Part shown: positions 35,465-45,500 of the stretch, in pieces | How the letters are laid out: every line of letters starts with the position of its first letter | Position numbering within the stretch: the first letter of the stretch is position 1 | NCBI RefSeq assembly: GCF_009193355.1 | Contig: NZ_WBVT01000015.1 | Location: forward strand, 1 to 60,622 | Reading direction: 5' to 3' | DNA: 60,622 nucleotides | DNA from: Bifidobacterium leontopitheci | GTDB taxonomy: Bacteria; Actinomycetota; Actinomycetes; Actinomycetales; Bifidobacteriaceae | The notes under the pieces: model-generated | What the model was told of the DNA's origin: nothing | Database searches by the model: none | Seen by the model: the letters and a program-made list of their open reading frames with translations, nothing else | Position numbers and translations under genes: made by a program

Positions 35465-38323
35465 GTGATTTCCAGTAATGAAACGACATCTGAGAGTAAA
35501 ACCCCCCAAGGCTCAACATCCGTAGTGTCAGACACAGAGCAGATTGCGGCAACCCAATTTAAAGAAGCTGCAAAGCCGCTGATCCAGCGTATATGGCGTG
35601 CTATTACACAGCCTCACGTACTCGTATCCGTCTGTATACTTCTGATGTTCCTTGTTGCGTATCAGCTGCTGCTCCAAGGGTGGAAGCTGTCTTTCACCAG
35701 TATGCAATATGCCTTTGCTCCATTCAATTCGTCTGGCGTGAACATCACCGGCCCCCTTCTCTCAGATCCAGCAGATGGTATTCTGCCTGTTCTTTTCACT
35801 ACGATTCGCACATTCAATTTCACGGCTTGGTTACCCAATATGGGCATCGGAACGTTCCAAGGAATGGACAATTATCTCCTCCCTTTGAACTACCTGTACA
35901 TGCTGCCGTGGAACATGGTTCAAACCTTTGTATCCATAATAAAAGTCGCTGTCGCATTCGCCGGCATGTATCTCTTTATCAAGCGGCTGGGCTATACATG
36001 GCGTGGAGCATTCATCTCCGGCGCCTCTTTTGCGTTGTGCTCCGTAATGGTCGTATGGAATGGATGGCAACACACCTCAGTCACGATGATGGCCCCATGG
36101 CTTTTTTTGCTTCTTGACATGGGACTTACAAAACTTAAAGTCGGGTATTATGCTGGCATCGGTATTGTCGTATATCTCATGATGGCAGCAGGAATGCCGA
36201 CATATGCGGCCTATTTCCTATACCTTGCCGGCGCTTATACACTGTTCTACGGCATACGGACATATTGGAATGCAAAAAGCCGGCTAACTGCATATTTTAT
36301 CGGAGCGGGTCTGGCTGTAGTCGTTGGCGTGCTCATCTCCATTCCATATACTGGCGTGTTGCTGACCAGCGTTGGAGATAACGGATATTCAGCATCACGA
36401 GCTTCATCTGGGTCTGCAGTACTGGAGTTCCCCCGACTTTGGACTCTGCTGTTTCCCTACTTGCCGAATTCATCAGTCATACATATGAATGAGGGAACTC
36501 TTTACACTGGCATCTTATCTGTCATCACGCTTCCGCTTACCTTCATTCGGCGTCATGAAAAACCACGTTCTTGGTTCTTCTTCTGGAGTGCCATCGTGAT
36601 GCTACTGCTGATTTTCACCGGCACGTTCAATCTGATTTTTACCCATTTGCCGATGATAAATACCTCAGCAAAGTTCCGTGTCATCGTTCTGCTGAATTTC
36701 TCCTTGGCAGCTTTGGTCGGCATGAATATTGATGATTTGCTCACCAAACACAAGGACTATAAGTCCGTTAGAGTGCAAACATGGGCAGCCGCTATTGTTC
36801 CTGCCGTCGCATTCGCAATAGCTCTGTGGCGAAAAAGCGGCGTATTCAACAGAGCATCCGATGACGCTATACATCAGGTAGTCGCAGCTTCCACTTCCGT
36901 TGCGCTATATGTCATTGTCGTCATAATGCTCACTGTGTCGCTAAATAAGCTGATCGCTTTCATTTGCACGTTTGCGATGATGGCTACAACAGCTGTGGAC
37001 ATGGGCACATTCGCGTACCAGTACTTTCCGATGATTGAAGCTGACGCGCCAACAGTTCCAACGGCGACCGCTTCTATCAGATATTTACAGCAGAATACAA
37101 AGCAACAGGAAAAAATCCTGTCCACCGGTGCTTGGACATTCTTCTCGTCGACCAATATGATGTATGGGCTTCGTGACATCCTTGGCCATTCGTTCCTTTA
37201 CACGAATCACGATGTCGCCGAATACTACAAAGCATTCGATGACGAAATCTTCGACAACTCTCCCACTCATCCGCTGGTAGACAAAATCGATAACTATAAC
37301 CTGCTGAAGTACATGGGCGTGAAGTACATTCTCAGCGTAAGCGGCACGACCCTCAGCCCCCAAGACTTCGAGGGAAATGTCACTCCACTGGATGGCGCTG
37401 GCAACGGCAACGCTGTATCGCAGACATTCACTGCCGAGGCAAATGACCTCTCCTCTATTTCAGTACCACTAGGGCTCAACGGTCAACGCAAGACGGGAAC
37501 CGTCAAGGCCACCGTTATCGACACGCAATCCGGCAAACAAGTACGGCAAGCCACATTGAAATTGTCTAAATTGACCGACAATGCCTCTGCTTCCTTTGTA
37601 TTCAAACCCATCACCGATTCGCAGGGAAAACGATACTCCGTAGTGTTCTCCGCGAACGTACCGAAAGGTAAGAATGTGGCAGTGTACTTCTGGAATTCAG
37701 ACAAGTATGTTGGAGACGCGACAATCGGAAATACCGCACAAGCCAACGACGTGGCTGCATCATTCGGTTATGGCAGGCCCTGGTCTGATGGTATGACTAC
37801 GCGAGAGCTACCGGAATATTCGAAGCAGATTCAGCTAACAGATACCGTAAAGGTATTCAAGACAAATGCTGAAGTGATTGATGCGATGAAGAAGAAGTAC
37901 GAACCAAATACCATCTTCTTCAGCAGCGAATCCGACAGCCCGGATTCAGAAGACACATCGAAGCAGACACCTTTGTCATCTGATGAATCGGTTACGGATA
38001 TCGTCAACTATGCAAACGGCAACATCGACTTCAATGTCAACGTCGATCATGACCGTTACGTGCTAGTCAATGAATACAACGATGGAAATTGGAAAGCATA
38101 TATCGACGGGAAAGAGACGACGATTTACCGCGGCAACTCTCTGTTCCGCGCCATCAATGTTCCAGCCGGGCAGCACAGCGTTCAACTTCGGTATGAGCCC
38201 GCCTCACTGAAGGTGTTCTTCATCATCATGGGCGTAGGTGTACTTCTGCTGATAGTTCCCGTCTGCTTCCGGAAGCGACTGAATCAGAAGGCAGACCGAT
38301 TGAAGCCTGCTGTTGTTGCGTGA
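35465..38323 (+). CDS. YfhO-family membrane protein (GT-C type)
   Basis: The 952-aa protein has about 12-14 membrane helices in its first ~530 residues, a large extracytoplasmic part (~535-920) and a last helix with basic tail (residues ~920-945). The YfhO family (PF09586) is marked by the end of the outer domain: DRYVLVNEYNDGNWKAYIDG, YRGNSLFRAINVPAGQHS and VQLRYEPASLKVFF. Family members such as B. subtilis YfhO and Listeria homologues modify lipoteichoic or wall polymers with lipid-linked sugars. The start is GTG 35465 without a ribosome site; TATCAT lies about 10 bases upstream, so a leaderless mRNA is possible. Part of a run with an acyltransferase and a lipid-sugar synthase. Confidence 0.88.
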   Translation: MISSNETTSESKTPQGSTSVVSDTEQIAATQFKEAAKPLIQRIWRAITQPHVLVSVCILLMFLVAYQLLLQGWKLSFTSMQYAFAPFNSSGVNITGPLLSDPADGILPVLFTTIRTFNFTAWLPNMGIGTFQGMDNYLLPLNYLYMLPWNMVQTFVSIIKVAVAFAGMYLFIKRLGYTWRGAFISGASFALCSVMVVWNGWQHTSVTMMAPWLFLLLDMGLTKLKVGYYAGIGIVVYLMMAAGMPTYAAYFLYLAGAYTLFYGIRTYWNAKSRLTAYFIGAGLAVVVGVLISIPYTGVLLTSVGDNGYSASRASSGSAVLEFPRLWTLLFPYLPNSSVIHMNEGTLYTGILSVITLPLTFIRRHEKPRSWFFFWSAIVMLLLIFTGTFNLIFTHLPMINTSAKFRVIVLLNFSLAALVGMNIDDLLTKHKDYKSVRVQTWAAAIVPAVAFAIALWRKSGVFNRASDDAIHQVVAASTSVALYVIVVIMLTVSLNKLIAFICTFAMMATTAVDMGTFAYQYFPMIEADAPTVPTATASIRYLQQNTKQQEKILSTGAWTFFSSTNMMYGLRDILGHSFLYTNHDVAEYYKAFDDEIFDNSPTHPLVDKIDNYNLLKYMGVKYILSVSGTTLSPQDFEGNVTPLDGAGNGNAVSQTFTAEANDLSSISVPLGLNGQRKTGTVKATVIDTQSGKQVRQATLKLSKLTDNASASFVFKPITDSQGKRYSVVFSANVPKGKNVAVYFWNSDKYVGDATIGNTAQANDVAASFGYGRPWSDGMTTRELPEYSKQIQLTDTVKVFKTNAEVIDAMKKKYEPNTIFFSSESDSPDSEDTSKQTPLSSDESVTDIVNYANGNIDFNVNVDHDRYVLVNEYNDGNWKAYIDGKETTIYRGNSLFRAINVPAGQHSVQLRYEPASLKVFFIIMGVGVLLLIVPVCFRKRLNQKADRLKPAVVA

Positions 38324-38356
38324 GACTGCATGTCTCAGAGATAGGTGTGATGCACG

Positions 38357-39517
38357 ATGTCGCATGAACAGGCTCTCTCCGCTCCTCCTGTAGCCACTAT
38401 TGAACAGGTTGGAGTGCGTAAACGCCGATACCGTTACGACGTACTGCGGGTCATTGCCGCGATTTGCATTATCGTCTTCCATTTCGAAGCCGAATTTGTA
38501 AGCCGCGGCATTGGCGGTAGCTCACCGTCACATACAGGTTTCGCCCTGAATATGTTCGGGCTGCATCTCAGCATGGGTAGCTTGTCCATTTGCGTGTTCT
38601 TCATGCTGTCCGGCATGTTGTCAGCCAAGGACATCGACAATCCGTCGTTCAAAACGTGGCCATACTACCGGAAACGTTTCCTACGGCTGTTCATCCCTTT
38701 CTACATCGCTTATTTCGTTGTATACACGGTAAACATCCTGCGCGGCAGTGTCGCGTTTCAAGTTCCGGCACCATACTTCTTGCTGACAGTATTTGGCCTT
38801 GACGGATACCTCTCCAGTTCGTTCGCGCCGCTATCCATTCCCTCTTTCTACTTAATCGGAGAATGGTTCTTCGGAGCGCTTGTCGTAGTGACCGTTCTGT
38901 GGCCTTTAATCCGGTGGATGCTGGCCAAATGGTCCTATGTCAGCCTCGTTGTATTGTTTGTCTTGGAAATTCTGATACCGGTCATCGCATCCCATGTTGG
39001 AATGATTCCTGATGTACTGCGGTATCCTACAGGCTGCATTGCAACATTCACTCTGGGTGCCGTTATATCGAAGTATCGCATCAAACATGCAACTGATAGA
39101 ACAGCTCTGCGCAAAATGTGGACTCTAGGACTTGTCATGACAGTAGTCGCAATGTGCTCCACAATGGTTCCAGGACAATACATGGGTGCACTTCGCAACC
39201 AGATGCTGGCAGCCGGTATCATCATAATCGTTGATTTCACTGGTTTCAGGAATAAACCCTCACATCAGGAAAACAACACTGGAACCCATCGGCTGATTGT
39301 CCTCCTGTCTGACCTTTCGATGTACGCATTCCTGTTCCAGCATGTCATTATCGTTGATGTGTTGAATTCCGTATCAGGAATCGCTGACTCGAACCACGGA
39401 TTCAGCACAATCGATTACTACTGTCTTATGTGTTTCATTATCATTCTGGTATTTGCAATTGCTTTCGTCGTTTCCGAGTTCGAAAATGCAATTCGGCAAA
39501 AACTCAGAAACCGATAA
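38357..39517 (+). CDS. acyltransferase-3 family membrane protein
   Basis: The 386-aa protein has about ten helices and the Acyl_transf_3 pattern: RYDVLRVIAAICIIVFHFEAEF with the family His, SICVFFMLSGMLSAKD, then YYRKRFLRLFIPFYIAYF. It would move acetyl or a similar group across the membrane onto a surface glycan or lipid. It lies 33 bp after the YfhO-like gene and 32 bp before a GT2 gene, so the three probably form an operon that decorates a surface polymer. Acyl donor and acceptor are not known. Confidence 0.9.
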   Translation: MSHEQALSAPPVATIEQVGVRKRRYRYDVLRVIAAICIIVFHFEAEFVSRGIGGSSPSHTGFALNMFGLHLSMGSLSICVFFMLSGMLSAKDIDNPSFKTWPYYRKRFLRLFIPFYIAYFVVYTVNILRGSVAFQVPAPYFLLTVFGLDGYLSSSFAPLSIPSFYLIGEWFFGALVVVTVLWPLIRWMLAKWSYVSLVVLFVLEILIPVIASHVGMIPDVLRYPTGCIATFTLGAVISKYRIKHATDRTALRKMWTLGLVMTVVAMCSTMVPGQYMGALRNQMLAAGIIIIVDFTGFRNKPSHQENNTGTHRLIVLLSDLSMYAFLFQHVIIVDVLNSVSGIADSNHGFSTIDYYCLMCFIIILVFAIAFVVSEFENAIRQKLRNR

Positions 39518-39549
39518 TTGTTTTATCAATATCGTAAGAGAACAACATT

Positions 39550-40545
39550 ATGATGGCTGGTATGTCAACAGACAGAACCTCTATCGCCGTGTTGCTCCCC
39601 TGTTACAACGAGGAGATGACCATCGGCAAGGTGGTGCGTGACTTCCACGCCGCCTTGCCGGATGCCGACATTTACGTGTACGACAACAATTCCACCGACC
39701 ACACGGCCGAAATCGCCGCGAACGCCGGGGCCATCGTCCGGCCGGAGCCGCGGCAGGGCAAAGGCAATGTCATCCGCGCGTTGTTCGAGGACATCGACGC
39801 CGACGTGTATGTGATGGCGGACGGCGACGACACCTACCCAGCCGACGCCGCACCGGCCATGGTCACGAAGGTCCTCGACGGCTACGACATGGTCATCGGC
39901 GACCGGCTGAGCTCCACATACTTCACCGAAAACAAGCGCCCGTTCCACAACGTCGGCAACCGCGTGGTCCGCAGCGCCATCAACGGACTGTTCCACGCCG
40001 ACGTCACCGACATCATGACCGGCTACCGCGCGTTCTCGTTCACGTTCGTCAAAACGTACCCGGTGCTCGCGCGTGGCTTCGAAGTGGAGACCGAGATGAC
40101 CATCCACAGCCTCAACAACAACCTGAGGCTCTACGAGATGCCGATCCAGTACCGGGACCGCCCGGAGGGCTCCGTAAGCAAGCTGGACACGGTGGGCGAC
40201 GGCATCAAAGTGCTGTCCACCATCTTCCGCATGATCCGCGAGTACAAGCCGCTGCCGTTCTTCGGCGGATTGGGCATGATCATCGGTCTGATAGGCTTCG
40301 GGCTCACGGCTTCGGTCACGGTAGACTTCATGCGCACGGGCATGGTGGAGCGGTTCCCCACGCTCATCGGCGCGGTGATGCTCGTCATCGCGGGGCTACT
40401 GTTCATCGTCACCGGCATCGTGCTCGACGTGATCGCGAAGAACAACCGCAAGACGTTTCTGCTTGAGGCAAACCGGTTCGCGATTATGCATCGAGTGATC
40501 CGGGATTGCAGTGGCGCGGAAGCGGGTAGCAACACCAGCAAATAA
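39550..40545 (+). CDS. polyprenyl-phosphate sugar synthase-like GT2
   Basis: The 331-aa enzyme has a DPMS-like GT2 domain (about 5-235): IAVLLPCYNEEMTIGKVV, VYDNNSTDHTAE, YVMADGDDTYPADA and VIGDRLSSTYF. Two C-terminal helices follow (about 240-265 and 275-305). It likely makes a polyprenyl-phosphate sugar for the external glycosyltransferases nearby. It uses more G/C-ending codons than the two genes before it, so the group may have mixed origin. The start could be ATG 39550, 39553 or 39562; ribosome site is weak (AAGAGA). Confidence 0.85.
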   Translation: MMAGMSTDRTSIAVLLPCYNEEMTIGKVVRDFHAALPDADIYVYDNNSTDHTAEIAANAGAIVRPEPRQGKGNVIRALFEDIDADVYVMADGDDTYPADAAPAMVTKVLDGYDMVIGDRLSSTYFTENKRPFHNVGNRVVRSAINGLFHADVTDIMTGYRAFSFTFVKTYPVLARGFEVETEMTIHSLNNNLRLYEMPIQYRDRPEGSVSKLDTVGDGIKVLSTIFRMIREYKPLPFFGGLGMIIGLIGFGLTASVTVDFMRTGMVERFPTLIGAVMLVIAGLLFIVTGIVLDVIAKNNRKTFLLEANRFAIMHRVIRDCSGAEAGSNTSK

Positions 40546-40555
40546 GGGAATTGTG

Positions 40556-40600
40556 TGATGGGACGTACCCATAGGGAGCCTACCCGGGTACGTTCCGTCA
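40556..40600. repeat. solitary copy of the palindromic repeat family
   Basis: A 45-bp dyad with arms GGGACGTACCC and GGGTACGTTCC, bounded by TGA and TCA, matches the units of the array at 142-495 in arm sequence, size and outer bases. It lies 11 bp after the GT2 stop codon and could end transcription. Confidence 0.75.
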
Positions 40601-40649
40601 GCGGGATGACGACGCCATGGAAGTGCACCTGCCGGCGGATGGGATAGGC

Positions 40650-40868
40650 GTCTTATCGCGAACGAATCGGCTTGATTTGGGAACTATTCCGGAGTAGGCG
40701 GGCATGGGGGTGAGTAGAGCCAGTTTTGGCGGGTGGGCGGCTGTTGGAAAATGGCGGTTTTGAGGGCGTTGTGGGATTCTGATTGGCGTTGATACTTGGA
40801 GGTATGCCCGCCTACTCCGGAATAGGCTCCAAATCAAGCCGATTTTGGGCGTTATCGGCTGGTAAGAC
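40650..40868. repeat. 219-bp MITE-like inverted-repeat element
   Basis: Long terminal inverted repeats, 40665-40705 and 40804-40844, match at most of 41 positions (AATCGGCTTGATTTGG and TATTCCGGAGTAGGCGGGCA). Pairing resumes at the outer ends (GTCTTAYC, 40650-40657 and 40861-40868). The central ~98 bp is not complementary and encodes nothing clear. The form recalls a small non-autonomous mobile element; no obvious target-site duplication was found. Confidence 0.55.
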
Positions 40869-40944
40869 GGCCAGCCCGCCATCCTTGCGGAAAAGCATTA
40901 CGCTGGTAAGTGGATATCACTACGGCCAAGGAAGGAATGCAACG

Positions 40945-42195
40945 ATGGAACGGATTGACGCTCATGAGCGGCACGAGCGGGCGATGCGGTGCGCGGAGCG
41001 GATTCGGGCGTATGGCGGCGAGCGCCACGGCCACGCGGATGTGGTGATCATCGGGTCGGCGAACGCCGACTATACCGTCGTGACGCCGCGACTGCCTGAG
41101 CCCGGCGAAACCGTGATCGGCGGCGACATCGCCGTGCTGCCGGGTGGCAAATCCGCCAATCAGGCGGCCTCCTGCTCTCGTACCGGCGTCGCCGCGACGA
41201 TGATTGGCTGCGTCGGCACGGATGGCAACGCGCAGTTCCTGCGCGACCAGCTGGCCGGCGCGGGCGCCGACGTCAGCCAGCTCATCACCGTGGACGGGCC
41301 GAGCGGTGCGACACTGATCACCGTCGACGCGCATGGCGAGAACACCATCGTCGTCGCGCCCGGCGCGAACGCCGCGCTCTCCCCCGCCATGCTCGATGCG
41401 AAGCAGCCGGTCATCGAGCAGGCGAGGTATGTGGGCCTGTGCCTGGAAACACCCATCGACACGGTGCTTGCGGCGGCGCGGATTGCACATGCGGGGCAAG
41501 GCCGAGCGGCGGCGTCGGCAGAGCGCCAGACGGCCCAAGCGGGCGGCGATGCAATCCGGCCGGAATCGACGCATCAGGATACGCCGGCCGGTCCGACGCA
41601 GGCGTCAGCGCAGACCGTCGTCAACCTGTCGCCGTTCGACAGCAAGCATCTTGCGCAGCTGGCAGAAGCGACCGACATCCTGCTGGTGAACGAGCTGGAG
41701 TGTGCGCGGCTGGTCGCGGCGGCCGAAAGCACTCGAACTCCCGAGGACGCCGCGCAAGCGAAGCATGCGGCAGCAGGAATCACTGCCACACACGACGCTG
41801 CGGCACCGGATACCGTCAGCTCCGCAAAGGACGCCAGCTCGGTTGCCGAATCCGCGGCAGGTGCCGCGACAGAGCCGCTCACGTCAGAGTCTGACTGGGA
41901 TTCCATTGCCACAAGGCTGTCTGCCACGGGATTCCGGCGGGCGGTCGTGACGCTCGGCGGTGACGGATGCGTGGTCATCGATGACAGGCGCGTGACGTAC
42001 GTGCCGGCAGTCGTCTGCCATGTGGTCGATACGACCGGCTGCGGCGACGCGTTCATGGGTGCGACGCTTGCCTCGCTCGCCGCGGGTTGTTCGCTGGCCG
42101 ATGCGGCCTGCCTTGCCACGGCGGTAGCGGGGAGCGCGGCGGAGCGGGCCGGGGCACAGGCGTCGTATCGGCCGCTTGATGAGATTGCGCTGTGA
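40945..42195 (+). CDS. rbsK: PfkB-family sugar kinase, ribokinase-like
   Basis: The 416-aa protein has the PfkB elements: VVIIGSANADYTVVTPRLPEPGET near residue 30, then VLPGGKSANQA with the substrate-binding GG, and DTTGCGDAFMGA with the catalytic Asp at about residue 367. It would phosphorylate ribose or a related sugar. Usual ribokinases have ~300 residues. The excess is in two Ala/Thr/Ser-rich insertions (about 185-220 and 258-315) that look disordered. AAGGAA precedes ATG 40945. It stands alone between a MITE-like element and the large glycosidase; no sugar transporter is adjacent. Confidence 0.85.
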   Translation: MERIDAHERHERAMRCAERIRAYGGERHGHADVVIIGSANADYTVVTPRLPEPGETVIGGDIAVLPGGKSANQAASCSRTGVAATMIGCVGTDGNAQFLRDQLAGAGADVSQLITVDGPSGATLITVDAHGENTIVVAPGANAALSPAMLDAKQPVIEQARYVGLCLETPIDTVLAAARIAHAGQGRAAASAERQTAQAGGDAIRPESTHQDTPAGPTQASAQTVVNLSPFDSKHLAQLAEATDILLVNELECARLVAAAESTRTPEDAAQAKHAAAGITATHDAAAPDTVSSAKDASSVAESAAGAATEPLTSESDWDSIATRLSATGFRRAVVTLGGDGCVVIDDRRVTYVPAVVCHVVDTTGCGDAFMGATLASLAAGCSLADAACLATAVAGSAAERAGAQASYRPLDEIAL

Positions 42196-42250
42196 TGTGA
42201 GGTGAGGGCGGTATGGCCCGCTGGCGGCAGGCTTGATGTGACTGGCGGGT

Positions 42251-42308
42251 GGCGCTCCCCCAGTCACGGCCTACGGCCGCGACAGCCCCCTCCACCGAGG
42301 GGGCCAAG
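42251..42308. repeat. intergenic palindromic repeat
   Basis: CTCCCCCAGTCACGG, an internal GGCCTACGGCC, then CCCCCTCCACCGAGGGGG form a compact double hairpin. Similar CTCCCCC-to-GAGGGGGCCAAG modules are common between genes in gut Gram-positive bacteria. The rest of the 42196-42544 gap holds only the terminator below. Confidence 0.45.
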
Positions 42309-42406
42309 GGTTGCAGACCAGCCACCGACACCATCCTGCCTTAGGACGGGCTTCGATCGGCTCAACACTGGCTCGCTGCCGCCGCTTCGCGCCCGTGACA
42401 ACAAAA

Positions 42407-42462
42407 AATCCGGCTGGAATCCTGCGCATCTCATATAGGATGTTCGGGATTCCAGCCGGATT
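42407..42462 (-). terminator. terminator of the first giant glycosidase gene
   Basis: AATCCGGCTGGAATCC at 42407-42422 pairs perfectly with 42447-42462. Read on the minus strand the stem is followed by six Ts, the standard form of an intrinsic terminator for the gene that ends at 42545. Confidence 0.85.
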
Positions 42463-42544
42463 GGCTATTCAGAGCTGCCAGAGCCGCCGGGGTGAACGGC
42501 CAAGCGAACCGCTCACCCCGTCAGCCAGCGAGACAACCGTCAGC

Positions 42545-45500
42545 TCAGCCGCGGCGGCGCAGCACGGTCACGCCAGCGCCGACAGCCAGCAGCAGCACCG
42601 TGGCCACGGCGACCGCGGTCACCGAGGCGCCGGTCTTGGACAGACCGGCGTTGCCGGCGTTGCCCTTGTCGCCCTTCGGGGCGGTCGGGGCCGGCTTGCC
42701 GTTGTTCTGGCCATTGTTGTCGCCGGGCTTGGTCGGCTCGGTCGGGGTGACCTTGACGAGCCTGGCCTCGGTGGCCTTCAGCGCGTTGATCGCGTCGACG
42801 ACCTGCCCGTTGGTGACGTTCTCGGCACCAGCGAGCTTCTTCGCGGACTCGAGCGCGGCCTCGAACGCATCCCAACCGGACTTATAGTCGGCCTTGTTGA
42901 GCTTCTCGGCGTCGGCGATCGCCTCGTTAAGCTTGTCGAGGACGTCCTTGCTGGCCGGGGACTCGGCCTGGGTCTTGACTGTCACCTTGCGGGTGGCGGC
43001 CGCGACGTTCTTGGCGGCGTCGGCGACGGTGTAGGTCAGCGTGTACTCGCCGGCCTTCTTCGTGTCGACCTTGCCTTCGACCTTGATGTCCTTGGTCACG
43101 TCACCGTCAACGGCGTCCGTGGCGGTCACGCCGGCCAGCGGGTCGAAGTCGGCGCCGTAGTTCACGGTCACGTCCTCGACGCCGGCGAACACCGGAGCGG
43201 TGGTGTCGGGAGCGGGCGAGACGGTCAGCTTGAACGACTTGCTGAAGTCGGTGTCGTTGAGCTTGACGGTCACCGTGACCTCGCCGGCCTCGGCGAACGG
43301 CTTGGACAGGTCGACGCTCTTGCCGTCAGCGTCCACGGCGGTCACCGTGTACTCGGTGGCGGCCGCGTCGGACGTGGAGCCGTCGGCGAACACCTTGGAG
43401 ACCTTCAGGCCCGTGGCGTCGTACGTCTGGCCGACCGTGTAGTCGAGCTTGCTCGGCTCGGCCACTTCGATGCCCGTGAGCGGCGCGGCCTTGACGTTCA
43501 CCTTACGGGTGGCCTTCGCGGTGTTGCCCGCCTTGTCGGCGACCGTGTAGGTGAGCGTGTAGTCGCCAGCGGTCTTCGTGTCGACCGTGCCTTCGACCTT
43601 GATGTCGGCGGTCACGTCGCCATCAACATCGTCCGTTGCGGTCACGCCGGCCAGCGGATCGAAGTCGGCACCGTACTCGACGGTCACGTCCTCGACACCC
43701 TTGAACACCGGGGCGGTGGTGTCGGGCTTCGCCTTGACGGTCACCTTGCGGGTGGCGGTCGCTACGTTGCCGGCCTTGTCGGCGACGGTGTAGGTCAGCG
43801 TGTACTCGCCGGCCTTGGAGGTGTCGACGGAACCGGAGACCTTGATGTTGGCGGTCACGTCACCGTCCACATCATCGGTAGCCGTAACGCCGGCCAGCGG
43901 GTCGAAGTCGGCTCCGTAGTCAAGCGTCACGTCCTCCACGCCCTTGAACACGGGGGCGGTGGTGTCGGGCTTGGCCACGGCCTTCACGGTGAGCGTGAAG
44001 TCGGCGGAGGCGGTGCCGCCCTTCGCGTCGGTGAGCGTCACGGTGACCTTGTGGTCGCCCGCGGCGATGCCGGCCGCGAAGTCGAGGCGGTTGGTGTCGT
44101 TGTTCCACGTGATCTTGCCGTCGGCGGTGTCGCCGGAGAGCGCGACCTTCAGCGGATCGGCGCCGGTCAGCTCGAACGGCTCGGAGGAGCCGGTCTCGCC
44201 TTCGTCGATGGTCTGGGCGGTCGGGCCGCTGATGGCGGCCGGGGAGACGGTGGTCACCTCGACGACCGGGACCATGTCGTCCTTGGCGTTGTTGAGCTTG
44301 TCGGTGGTGGCGCCTTCGGTGGAGACGAAGCGGATTTCGCCGGTGCCGGTGTTGTCGATTGCGAGCGGCAGCGTCGTCTCGCCGGCGGTCTTGGCGGCCT
44401 TGACCAGCGCGGTGATGTCCACGGTGATCTTGCGTCCGTCGATGCCGGTGCCCTTGACGTTATCCTCGGTGCCTTCCGGAACCACCGTGCTGCCGAGCGT
44501 GAACTCGGCGGACGTGGCGGAATCGGCCGCGTCCGTGGACAGTGCCGGCTGGGTCTTCCAGGTCACGGTCGCCGGATCGACGGCCGCGGTGGCCTTGGTG
44601 ACCTTGAGCTGCGCCTTGTCGGTGGCGTTCGCGCCGCTGCGGTGGCCGATGTAGGTCAGGGAGAGGCTGGCGGTGTCGTTGTCGCCGAGGGTGATCTTGC
44701 TCAGGTCGACGTTCACGTAGCCGCGCTTGGTGTCGCCGTTGGCTCCGCTGACGCGCAGCGTGCGTCCGGTGCCGTAGTTGACGCCCTGGTCGCCGCTCCA
44801 CGAGCCGACCCACGTGTCGCCGGTCACGGTTCCGGCGACGGGCGCGGTGGCGGAGCTGGACGACAGCACGGTGATGGTCACTGTCTTGGCGACCGGATTG
44901 TAGTCGCCGGCCTGCGCGCCCTCGTCGGCGGCGGTGAACTTCACCGCGTAGGTCTTGCCGGCCTGCGCTTCGGTGGGCTTCCACGTGAACTCGCCGGTCT
45001 TGGCGTCGTACTTGGCGCCTTCGGGCAGCGTGGTCTCGTCCAAGGCGACGACGACGGAGTCGCCTTCGTCCGCGTCAGTGGCGGCGACCTTGAAGTCGAG
45101 CACATTGTTGCTCTTCGCGGTCAGCACGTCGGATTCCGGCGCGGTGAACGTGGGCAGGCTGTTGGTCTTGACCGGCTGCGTCTTGCCGTCGGCGTCGGTG
45201 TACGTGTAGGTCAGGTTCTTGACGTTGCTGACGGTCAGCTTGTTCTGGTTCGTGTACTGGACCTGCTTGCCGCCGATGTAGATGTCGTTCAGCTTCGCGG
45301 TCTCGATGTTGGTGATGTTGGACACGGCACTGGCGTTGGAGAACCAGACGTTGTCGACGGTCACGTTCTTGATGAGCGGGTCCTTGCCGTTGATCGAGAA
45401 GTTGGTGCCGACTCGGGACGTGTCGAAGGACGAGTTCTTGATGGTGAAGTCCTCGTACTTCGGGTACGTGCCGGTGTTGTTCTGCACGGTGATGCCGCGG

